The translations under genes and the position numbers were made by a program. From Mantis religiosa (taxonomy: Eukaryota; Arthropoda; Insecta; Mantodea; Mantidae), in the NCBI GenBank assembly GCA_030765055.1, contig CM060950.1, forward strand, positions 460,471,710 through 460,535,709: a DNA stretch of 64,000 nucleotides, written 5' to 3'. The notes beneath the pieces are model-generated. The model worked only from the letters and a program-made list of their open reading frames with translations, was not told the DNA's origin and ran no database searches. This document shows, one piece after another, positions 55,601 through 64,000 of this stretch (its first letter is position 1; every line of letters starts with the position of its first letter).

Positions 55601-56232
55601 AATCCGTCGACTTAAGAATCACAGATCAGTACAGCTTGATAATCAAGTTAAGTAGTTATGTTTCTTTGACTCAATTAATTTTTATACTCACTCCATCTCC
55701 TGACCTGGCATTTAATTGACTGAAAACAGTCTTTTGTTCAGTAATACGAATTTTGGTAGTGCTTTGTCTTTGTTTATATTTGTGTTATATTTATATAACA
55801 TTTAATTATATTTGCACTCTCTCGAAACGTCGATTTCTAATCGTCTTTTCACCTGACTTGCTTCCCCAGAACTTGAGGATATTCGTCGCCAGGAAAGCTT
55901 CAGATCTTATTTTAATATATTTTCTTGCAAATACAACGCGAAACTTTTAAACGCTGGTTGCTATGTGATGCCTTTAATATTCCGTTGTCTTGCATGATCA
56001 GGAAGGGAAAAAAGAAACGATTTTGATTAAAGTATCATATATTTACTATGTTTTCATTAGAAAAACTAAATAAGTATTTAAAATTTTCTACGAAGTGCCC
56101 TATACGAAAAACAGCTTGGTTTGAGTACCCTTAATACAGATTTCTTGTTAAGTTTCTTCAACATTACGAAAGAGTAACAATATTTGAATTATTTCAATAC
56201 TATTCCAACTTATTTGCAATGTAAGAAGTTTG
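55601..56232. other. No recognised gene
   Basis: AT-rich, no motif. Confidence 0.35.
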
Positions 56233-56490
56233 TTTATAGTTACAGACATTGTGTAATGAACGTGACACTCACAGAATGGTGACCTTGACCGTGGTTTTTG
56301 TGCTAGCAGTTGTCTGCAGTTGTCTTCTCCAACCGTTAGAAGTTCAAATGTGCACCGCTACAAATAGACGCCGCGTCTGTCTCAGTAAAACATCAAAGTG
56401 CATTTTGTTTTCCCGGTTTCGAACACACAGACTTTATTGAAAATATATAGTTTAAGGAGGTCTATAGTGTTACCCTCACATGACATTCTC
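56233..56490 (+). other. Exon-like segment 2 (intact leader), paralogous to 53020-53290
   Basis: This is the duplicated block that surrounds the signal-peptide-like ORF at 56276. Shared features include gacactcacagaatggtgac against gacacttgcagaatcgtgac, ctccaaccg, agttcaaatgtgcac and agacgcc, continuing to ttaccctcacatgaca. The two blocks are about 3.2 kb apart in the same orientation. Confidence 0.45.
56276..56440 (+). CDS. Candidate small secreted peptide, first coding exon
   Basis: The ATG at 56276 follows an acceptor-like cactcacag. The start MVTLTVVFVLAVVCSCLLQP has a strongly hydrophobic core and looks like a signal peptide. It is followed by EVQMCTATNRRRVCLSKTSK with paired cysteines and a basic cluster. 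A donor-like tctcagtaaaac lies at about 56383-56394. If unspliced, the frame stops at 56438-56440. It is the best candidate for host coding sequence here, but it rests only on these signals and the paralogous block. It could equally be an old repeat. Confidence 0.35.
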   Translation: MVTLTVVFVLAVVCSCLLQPLEVQMCTATNRRRVCLSKTSKCILFSRFRTHRLY

Positions 56491-56823
56491 TACTCACTTT
56501 TATATAAACTATTCTTACAATGATAGTTAATTCTTTTAACATTATAATAACTTTTAAGTATATGAAAATTCAAACGAGTAACAAGGGATATCTAAAAATA
56601 ATTAAACAAAAAACTATATTTGACTTAAATGACTACAAGATCTACATTTGTTGTGTGGTAAGGTTTTGTCTGTTACATTTTACCAGTTACTCAAAAGTCA
56701 TTCGGAATGAAGAGGAATTCTGAACACATTTCCAGAAACTGAGAATGAACCTTTTATTTAGCAGGGAAATATCTTAAATATGTGTAATTTTATTGATAGT
56801 GTCGACATGAAAAGTTCAATGCC

Positions 56824-57076
56824 ACGGCCGGGCGCCCGCCTCGCTAGTGCCTGCCTCACGTTCAAGAGGTCCCGAGTTCGAATTTCGGCCAGGATGAGTC
56901 ACCTAGATAAGGTTTTATCTAGGGTTTTCCCTTATCCTAAAAGACGAATGTCGGGTAACTCTAAGCTCCATGGATCCTGGGATCATGTGAGCATCATTTC
57001 ACCCATTCCATTCATCGTCCGGTATGACTTAACGTTGGAGGACTAAATTACAAAAAAACAAAAACAAAACGGCCGG
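56824..57076 (+). mobile_element. SINE A with possible 8-bp TSD
   Basis: Head cccgcctcgctagtgcctgc, B box gagttcgaatttcgg, body with the longer cacccattccattcatcgtc form, and tail ggaggactaaattacaaaaa. The sequence acggccgg at 56824-56831 and 57069-57076 may be the TSD. Confidence 0.88.
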
Positions 57077-57584
57077 AATTTGATTTTCTAAGGATGAGGC
57101 TGCTTCAGTACAAATTTGTGACACTGTGTGTACACTACTTACACCACAAGGTTACAGATTTAATTGCTGGGACTTTGAAAATTCTACAGTTGCCCTATAT
57201 CCTGATTGGAGAACTTTCGTAAAGCCTTGTTCATATTAAATATAATTTTTCTGTCCTGAGAATGAATCACTTCACGTTTGTTGATCGAAAAATCACTTGT
57301 CCCAGCTTCCAAGGACATGTTTACGCACTCGGATCAAAAAAACGAAGAAAAATATATTTGTACAGTAATAATTTAATGTAATATTAACAGAGTTCAACAC
57401 ACGACTTAACGCTGCCATTCACTTTAACAAAACAACACCTTTACTCTGAAAACGAACTGAAAATTAACTCTGTTTCAAAGTGCGTGACTTCTGTTTTAAT
57501 AGTAGATGCATTATTTATGCTTTAGATATTGCAAAGAAAGAAAGGTGTTGTTTTTCAGGCTTATCTGTGTTGAGTCGATGGATG
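57077..57584. other. No recognised gene
   Basis: Nothing supportable. Confidence 0.35.
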
Positions 57585-58656
57585 TTGGGTAATCATAAAC
57601 ATGTGAAGATAAAAAAGTGAATCACTCGTGTTCTAAGTATCGTAGAGACAGGGTTTTTGTGCAGTCATGATAAGAAAGTAAAATTCTTTCTTGTTATAAG
57701 ATTGGCATGTGTAATATTCAAATATTTATCCGTAACATTTAACCGTAGCCACGTGAAAATAAAACGTGCATCACTCGTGTTCTAAGTATCGTAGAATGAC
57801 CTGGCTCGATACCGCCTACCTATGGAGGCTTCCAGCTACACTGCGGAGGTTCTGGCCATTCGTGACGCTTTGCAATATGGGATTTCTCAGGGCTTCCCCA
57901 AACTGCCGATCTTAACCGATGCGCAGAGTGTGCTGCAGAGACTCTCATCTCCCCGCTGGACGAGAGATATGCACTGTTATCTTTACAACGCTACCATAGC
58001 TGGATCATCAAATTCACTTCCTTTGGATCAGAGGGCATGTCGGAATTCGATACAATGAAATCGCCGATCGCCTGGCAAAAGAGGGACTCACCCAAGGCAC
58101 CTTCCAAGGCCACCAACTGCCCTTCACGGATTTCTTCCCGGTCCTTCATCGTGACGCCTATTGTCGCTGGAATGACGCCTGGATTCGTTCGCAGTCCATC
58201 AAAGGCAAACACTACGCCGCCGTTCAGACGCATCTATCCACGACCCCTTGGTTCTCCAGCTTCAGGATTGCACGTCGACATCTCACCTCCATTATTAGAA
58301 TGCGACTTGGACATGGATGTTACCCTGCGCATCTACACCGACTACGTCTCATCGATTCCTCTGTATGTCCTGATGACCCAGGCGAAACCGCTGACCTCAA
58401 TCACCTCCTGTTCAGTTGCTCTCGCTACCGAGCCCACCGTTCTTCCTTCCTCCGCCGCCTACTTCAGCAGTCTGTTCCTTTTCCCGCTAGCGTCAACACC
58501 ATATTACAGTTATGCCACAAACCTGTATACCAAGCTCTTCTACAATTTCTTAAAGAAAGTGATCTACAGATCTAGTCTCCTCCCATCCTCTTAATTTTCC
58601 TTACATTATTTTTCTTATTTTTCCCTACGATGGCCATATGGGATTTTACCGAAGGC

Positions 58657-58696
<40 letters not shown>

Positions 58697-58937
58697 TCGT
58701 AGAGACCGATTTTTTGTACGGTCATGATCAGAAAGTAAATTTCTTTCTTGTTATAAGATTGACATCCGTGGTTTTCAAATATATATCCGTAACACTTAAC
58801 CATAACGTGTGAAGATAAAAAGTGCATCGCTCGTGTTCTAAGTATCGTAGAGACAGGATTTTTGTACGGTCATGATCAGAAAGTGAATTTCTTTCTTGTT
58901 ATAAGACTGACATCTGTCATTTTTCAAACATTTATCC
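57585..58937 (+). repeat. 148-bp tandem repeat, three units, split by a LINE
   Basis: The motif ctcgtgttctaagtatcgta occurs at 57625, 57774 and 58830. Spacings are 149 bp and, after removing the LINE, 148 bp. Units share gtcatgatcagaaagtaaat, ttctttcttgttataagat and atttatccgtaacatttaac. Source unknown. Confidence 0.85.
57796..58691 (+). pseudogene. LINE ORF2 3' end: RNase H and zinc-knuckle tail (Jockey/R1-like), with TSD
   Basis: The RNase H part reads SSYTAEVLAIRDALQYGISQ, LPILTDAQSVLQRLSSP, then after a one-base shift WVRGHVGIRYNEIADRLAKE. The C-terminal domain has IIRMRLGHGCYPAHLHRLRL and a knuckle-like CPDDPGETADLNHLLFSCSR. It ends ESDLQI, then a 3'UTR and poly(A). The TSD aagtatcgtaga (57784-57795, 58692-58703) frames it. 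It is strongly 5'-truncated, and the frameshift near 57995 inactivates it. Confidence 0.9.
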
Positions 58938-59141
58938 GAGCTTAATTAATTAATATTATGTTCTCAGTTCAGGCGCACGAGAAAATACTACATTCGGCAG
59001 CGCTGCTAGGCGGGGCAAGCTTTGGTTGGCTGGAGTCTACAATACGGCCCGCCTGCATATGCTTTTAACTTTTGCGAAGATTATAAACTCATTTCCACTA
59101 CCAGAGCGGACAAACAGTTCAAACCCTTCTCCCGTTCATTC
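58938..59141. other. Short unassigned stretch
   Basis: No feature seen. Confidence 0.3.
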
Positions 59142-59400
59142 CTCTCTTGCCTTTTTTTTTTTATTTGCAGTTTACGTCCTCCAACGTTAAGTTATATCGG
59201 ACGATGAATGGAATGGGTGAAATGGTGCTCAAATGAGCCCAGGCTCCATAGAGCTTAGAGTTACCTGACATTCGTCTTGAAGGATAAGGAAAACCGCTGG
59301 AAAAAACCTTATCCAGGTAACTCATCCTGACCGATATTCGAACTCAAGACCTCTTGAACGTGAGGCAGACACGCTACCGAGGCAGGCTCTCTCTTGCCTT
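59142..59400 (-). mobile_element. SINE A with perfect 12-bp TSD
   Basis: The TSD ctctcttgcctt is at 59142-59153 and 59389-59400. On the minus strand: head gcctgcctcggtagcgtgtc (slightly shortened), B box, body and tail ggaggacgtaaactgc. Confidence 0.93.
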
Positions 59401-60192
59401 CTTGTGGTGGGTAGACAGTACTGTACTGTAGTATGACAACAACGGTGAAATGCCAGTACAATTAAACCACTGTTCTGTTGTAGGGTTATGAACACAGGAA
59501 AGCTACGTACTACACATCTCGCCGTGTAAGCATAGTTGTAGAAAATCAGCAATTCCCAGACCTACGTTCATATAACATTCTTTTATCCTCTATATGCAAG
59601 AAATGTTTCCCAAAGTTTTGACACACCTTTTGGTGACACCCTGTATAACTAAAACTATTTCTACAAATGTTTATCACTGTTAACGTGAAATACAAATATC
59701 TTTTGTACAAGAGTAGAGAACTGCATGTGATGGAATGGAAGCAAAGTAACAAAAGGTATGGAGTGTGTGAGATGATGAAATCTGAATAGTTTCTGTAGAT
59801 GATCATGTTAATGTACGTTATTTAGAAAGAAATCTTGCCATATGGGAGAGACAAGGATAGATGAAGCCCTTTGTTCAAACGAGACATGGCCACCTCTGAT
59901 CCCCACAGCGTCGACGTCGTCTATCATGAATAAGAGATCAAGGTGGCAGTGTACTATTTTCAGCACGACTACTTCCCCCGTTTCTTTTGTGTTCTCTCTC
60001 TCTCACTCTCTCTCTTGCATTGTGTGTCGACGTGGCTTTTTAAATCGATATAACATCGACTTCTCGTTCCCAACAATGCGAGTTGCACAATTTGTCGTAC
60101 GGATTTAGACCAAAACTCCATATCCGAGTTGGAGCACATTTCCTGTACACTTGCAACATATTACAGACGTTGTAGCATGGGGAAGGAAATAC
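59401..60192. other. No recognised gene
   Basis: Contains a TC-rich stretch (59995-60016) and ggtgacaccctgtata near 59632, which mirrors 29796. No coding evidence. Confidence 0.4.
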
Positions 60193-60394
60193 AAAAATTG
60201 TAGACTAAATATTACAAGGCATTTGACACTGTTAATAGGGAAAAGCTATGGAACATTATGGAAAATAGTGGATATCCACAGAAATTAATTAAAGTAATCA
60301 AAAATATGTATAGCAACTCCAAAATAATAATAAACACAGGAGTTCATAAAACCGAACCAATTTTAATTAATAGAGGCATAAGACAAGGGTGCAG
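60193..60394 (+). pseudogene. LINE reverse transcriptase core fragment
   Basis: The frame reads YKAFDTVNREKLWNIMENSG, YPQKLIKVIKNMYSNSKII, then NRGIRQGCS. KAFD is the first catalytic-Asp motif of reverse transcriptases and GIRQGCS(LSP) the next conserved block. It is cut off by SINE A before the YADD motif. The sequence style matches the RTE/CR1-like copies at 18093 and 22870. Confidence 0.8.
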
Positions 60395-60642
60395 TTTTTT
60401 TTTTTAATTTACGTCCGCCCCAACGTTAAGTTATATCGGACGGTGAATGAATTGGGTGAAATGATGCTCAAATGAGTCCAGGGTCCATGGAGCTTAGAGT
60501 TACCCGACATTCGTCTTGAAGGATAAGGGAAAACCCCGGAAAAAGCCTTATCTAGGTAACTCACCCTGACCGATATTCGAACTCGGGACCTCTTCAACGT
60601 GACGCAGACATGCTACTATCTACGCTACCGAGGTGGACTATT
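60395..60642 (-). mobile_element. SINE A interrupting the RT fragment
   Basis: On the minus strand: head acctcggtagcgtagatagt, B box gagttcgaatatcgg, body and tail ggggcggacgtaaatt followed by an A-run. No TSD recognised; the right side joins a different repeat. Confidence 0.9.
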
Positions 60643-60644
60643 GA

Positions 60645-60755
60645 ATAGTATGGACCCTGCCCTCTACACTGTCCTGACTTTGTGTCGGCCACCCTCTGTC
60701 TCCACTCGCCTCATCCTTCCTCCCAGGAATGCCCCAATTGGCGCTTACTGGTTGC
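60645..60755 (-). repeat. Single-copy relative of the 90/91-bp array unit
   Basis: On the minus strand, tcctgggaggaaggatgagg, agacagagggtggccgacac and agagggcagggtccatacta match 10940-11030 and the leader of the array at 18985. Confidence 0.75.
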
Positions 60756-61000
60756 ACTGCCAAATCTATCATATCCTATTCTTCAGATACAAGTGGAACA
60801 GTACAAAGTTATAGTAAACTCTTCTAAGAGCTCATCGCTATGTGAGGCCTTTGAAATTGCTTTCTCCTTGCATGCCCAAGAGACAAAAAAGAAAAGAAAA
60901 ACGCCTTCATAATTTCAGAAACGTATAAATATTTGATAATTCAAAATAAGAAGTGTCTTGGAATTGGTTATCCCCACAGAAATATTTATTTGGAAATTAA

Positions 61001-61325
61001 TTGTTCTTTCACAATAACTGTGTGCAGGACAAGGTTTGGAAAGTAGAGTCAGACAGAAAAATTCAATAACATAGCTGGGATTTGAACCACGGATCTCTAT
61101 CCACCGAGTCACAGCGTAATAAGTCGCCATTAAGTTAGGTGTATCAAATGTTATGGGAACTCCTAATGGTTTACCGGGAAAACCACAAGTCAGTTGGAGA
61201 ATTTAATGTCTTACTGACATGTTGACATGGTAGCTCAGTGGTTAAGAGCAACCGGACGGAGACCATGAGATCCGTCGTTCAAATCTCGGCTATGGCATTG
61301 AATTTGTCAGTTTGACTCTACCTAA
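61001..61325. mobile_element. SINE G pair with inverted tRNA-like heads, copy 2
   Basis: The minus-oriented head is at about 61075-61110 (tgggatttgaaccacggatc). The plus-oriented head is at 61228-61300 (atggtagctcagtggttaag, then ccgtcgttcaaatctcggc). They flank a spacer with aactcctaatggtttaccgg and ggagaatttaatgtc that also occurs at 50100-50180. The repeated arrangement suggests one mobile unit with tRNA-like sequence at both ends. Confidence 0.6.
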
Positions 61326-63253
61326 CACTTATTTGACCTAATTGTATGTTTTAACAAGATCTACATTTTCGATGCAATAAGATTTTGTCTCTCTCACGGT
61401 TTATCAATTATACAAAAGTCATTTAGAACAAAGACGACTTCGGAGGCTTTAACATATGCGCTTCATTTTCATGAAAATTCATATCTTAGTTAAATAGTGT
61501 TTTGATCAAAATTGTTAGAGCCATTTATGAGCAAATTACTAGTGTATGCTACTATACAAGTTTGTCCACAAGGAAATGTGTAATAAAGCAAACGTTTATC
61601 TTAATTAACATGAAGTATATAATAGAATAAATGTTTGTAAGAATAAATTGCGTACAGGTGAATAGTGTACGCAACAGGTGCATTCAGTGCGGTTATCATA
61701 CAGTTGCTTCTCGTGACGTCATGAAAAGAATTAAACAGCATTTCAACTTCCTATACTACCCTTGCACATACAGCGAAATACATAATGAATTAATATAGGT
61801 ATATGTAAACGCTGATATTTAAGAACAAGAAATACAATAAAGAAATCGATTTTGTAAGGGGAAACGGCGTGAATGTAGCAAATATTTGACCAAAGCCAGG
61901 CTTGTTTCATTGCTCCCGCGACCTTGATGCAAACAAAACAAAAACGCTACCGCAAATTAACTTACGTAATGAGAAAGTACAGCAACGGTACATGACATCA
62001 TGACGTGCGTGATTTCATCGCCAAAAGCGTGACTCTTCCCACACTCACCTGCACACAGCTGTTACAGCTCTGATTTCAGTTGGCATCTCACTTTGTTCTT
62101 CAGCAGCCAGTAACCATGACACATAAAACTACTCTTCGATATATAACGCCTTCGTTCGTGCCGTTTATGGGCTTTGCGCCGACTCCCCAAATGCGTTGCT
62201 ACGGTCCTTCTTTTGTTTCTCGTGAATTAATGCGGAACATGGCAGTACGGAACAGTTGACGGCTGAAGTTATTCGACACAAGTTGTTTTAATGAGCTTTA
62301 TACAATGTGTATCTTTATTCGTATCAAATATTTCGGGGACGCCTGTATTTTTATGTGGAAAATGTTTGTCTAGCCCCAAGCTTTTGCCTAACTTTGGATC
62401 ATAGCATAGTATAAAAATTGGTGGATCAGGCTACTCAGACAAAACATTCGCCTAGCGCCGAAGGAAAATCCTTCGATCAGATTGGCCGCACCCGGGAGTT
62501 GCTTGCATACGTAATCTCACTCATCTATAGTTTTAGTCATACAAAATTGTGTCGTAAATAATTCAGAATGAACATGGATTGACAGTCAACGCAATTTTTA
62601 GTAAATCAAAATGAGAGAAAATATTTTTAATATAAGGGGTGGTTTTGGTATTGGAATAGGTGTTCAATAAAGATAAATTGAGTAATTTTTGAGTGAAACA
62701 AAACCACATAAAAATATTTCGGATAGAATAGTTTGGGGAGTAATAGTATTTAGAGCCAGTAGAGAATAAGAAGAAGAAGAATAGTATTTCGTTCATAAGT
62801 TCCTTAAGGTGCAGTTTGCAAGATATTGTTCTTAAATAATAAGTTTAGTATTTCATTTCATTTTTGAGTGATATTATTTACAGATACACATATAGACACA
62901 CGAACCTTTTTCTAAAAATGCACCGATGGTTCAAGAAGCCTCAGATTTCGATATTGCATTTGTGGGTGGGACACATTATCCCCACTGCTTGAACAAAGAA
63001 ATACAATATTTTAAAAGAGTGGGCAGGGAGTCACTTCAAAAATTAACATCGTACTACTTTTCTCTCCAGGAATGTCATCCAGAGTTTATACCTGTTTTTT
63101 TTTTAAGTTCAAAACTATTAAAGATATGTTTTAAGACATAAATGTATATCTGGAGCATATTTTGCATTAAAAGTTCTGGGCCCCTCAGCATACGATAATA
63201 TTAAACCCCACTAATTTTTATATTCATTTTGAAAACAAAAATAAATAACGGAT
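61326..63253. other. Longest featureless stretch (1.9 kb)
   Basis: No gene or repeat recognised. Short frames at 62563-62796 (minus) and 62926-63141 (plus) have no domain. The segment 61690-62300 is less AT-rich and could be host non-coding or promoter DNA; I cannot support more. Confidence 0.4.
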
Positions 63254-63598
63254 TGATACATGGTGGTTAAAGAAAGTTAACCACTGGTGCGACAGCCCTA
63301 AGAGGGCCAAGGCCTACCAACCCAACTGCCGACCTAACGCCCACTTACGCACGGCGAAGGATGGCGATCATCCAACCGATACGGGGAGGAGATGTGGTCA
63401 ACATCTCGGCATCCGCCAGCTGCAACGTTGGTTTTCGTGGCCAAGGCCGCTTACCTAGCGTAAGCTCAACACTTTTCTCACCCGGAAACTAAAATCCGCA
63501 CCCCATGGGTGGGATCGAACCCGGGCCGCTTTCCGTGGCCAGGGACCAAGGCATGCTGCCTTAGCCCGCTACGCCACGGCGCAGGGCTGATACATGGT
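63254..63598 (-). mobile_element. SINE F with 11-bp TSD
   Basis: The TSD tgatacatggt is at 63254-63264 and 63588-63598. On the minus strand, cgccgtggcgtagcgggcta is the A-box side and gcccgggttcgatcccaccc the B-box region. A GC-rich body of about 230 bp follows. It is the only copy in the window. Confidence 0.9.
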
Positions 63599-63650
63599 AG
63601 TAGGTTTAGCATTTAAACCAGCTTAGAAGTTTTCAAATACAGATACATTT

Positions 63651-64000
63651 TCCCCGTAGGGGAAGGGATCCCTCCCCTTCAGCTGCTGTGGTGCGAGCGC
63701 TGCGGACCCCTAGCACTCGTGGTACCTCTGACGTTTCTAGAGGAACCTTGGGCCGAACATTTGAGCCCTTCCCTGATTGGGAGTTGTTCGGATTGGGTTG
63801 GACTCGAGGGGGCAGTGGTTCCCGATACCCGTGGGAGATCGGGTACGTCTCCGGACGGGGTTGAGGGAAGCCATATATTCCCGCGTACTAGCCTGTATAG
63901 CTGGCTAGATATCCAGGCGCCCCTACGGAGGTTGATTGGTAGCCTTCCCTTTTGGGGTTGGCGCGCGTATCCACTTCCATCCCGTCTTATGTTTTCGGAC
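63651..64000 (+). repeat. GC-rich 500-bp unit, 5' part, running off the window
   Basis: It starts tccccgtaggggaagggatc and matches unit 1 of the dimer at 11796 through ttgttcggattgggttggac, gatcgggtacgtctccggac and cgtactagcc to the window edge. The downstream part is outside the window. Confidence 0.8.

Overview
This looks like animal nuclear DNA, almost certainly from an arthropod and most likely an insect with a large, repeat-rich genome. Mariner/Tc1 transposons, tRNA-derived SINEs, Penelope, RTE-, Jockey- and R1-like non-LTR elements and long ATT microsatellites fill it. There are no operons, no rRNA genes and no convincing intact host gene. A blattodean-like or other polyneopteran genome would fit, but that is a guess. 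Family names below (mariner M1-M4; SINE A-G) are local labels. Most element boundaries are good to about 10 bp, and exact only where target-site duplications (TSDs) are quoted.

Layout. 0-4.2 kb: SINE E with a perfect TSD, half of an M1 mariner, a SINE A, one arm of a large inverted duplication, and a palindromic element split by a LINE. 4.4-10.2 kb: one M1 mariner stretched to about 5.8 kb by three insertions and by about 46 tandem copies of its own 85-bp transposase C-terminal segment. 10.9-14.8 kb: LINE C-terminus, a GC-rich 500-bp tandem dimer, and the second arm of the inverted duplication. 15.4-18.1 kb: a TTAA-flanked Kolobok/Mutator-like element and a PIF/Harbinger-like element with a Myb/SANT protein. 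18.1-21.2 kb: LINE, then a 90/91-bp array. 22-26 kb: solo LTRs (one inside a giant ATT microsatellite), a LINE and an M2 mariner. 26.1-27.8 kb: a Tc1 element with perfect 28-bp TIRs. 28.4-29.2 kb: a Penelope fragment. 31.3-33.9, 41.8-44.8 and 45.7-47.5 kb: three giant SINE A copies, head and tail present, whose bodies are amplified as 108-bp tandem arrays. 39.5-41.6 kb: an M2 copy and a fold-back M3 mariner. 48-52.9 kb: M1, SINEs, a solo LTR and a full-length but catalytically dead M4. 53-56.5 kb: two related exon-like segments, one with a signal-peptide-like ORF, separated by mariners, a 102-bp array and a Penelope endonuclease. 57.6-58.9 kb: a 148-bp tandem trimer split by a LINE. The rest is SINEs and featureless AT-rich DNA.

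Theme. Nothing here works as a pathway. The striking pattern is that internal pieces of transposable elements have repeatedly become local tandem arrays: an 85-bp mariner segment, 108-bp SINE bodies three times, and a 90/91-bp repeat-derived segment. Arrays of 102 and 148 bp have no recognised source. Single-copy relatives in the same window act as internal controls for the origin of the mariner and SINE arrays.
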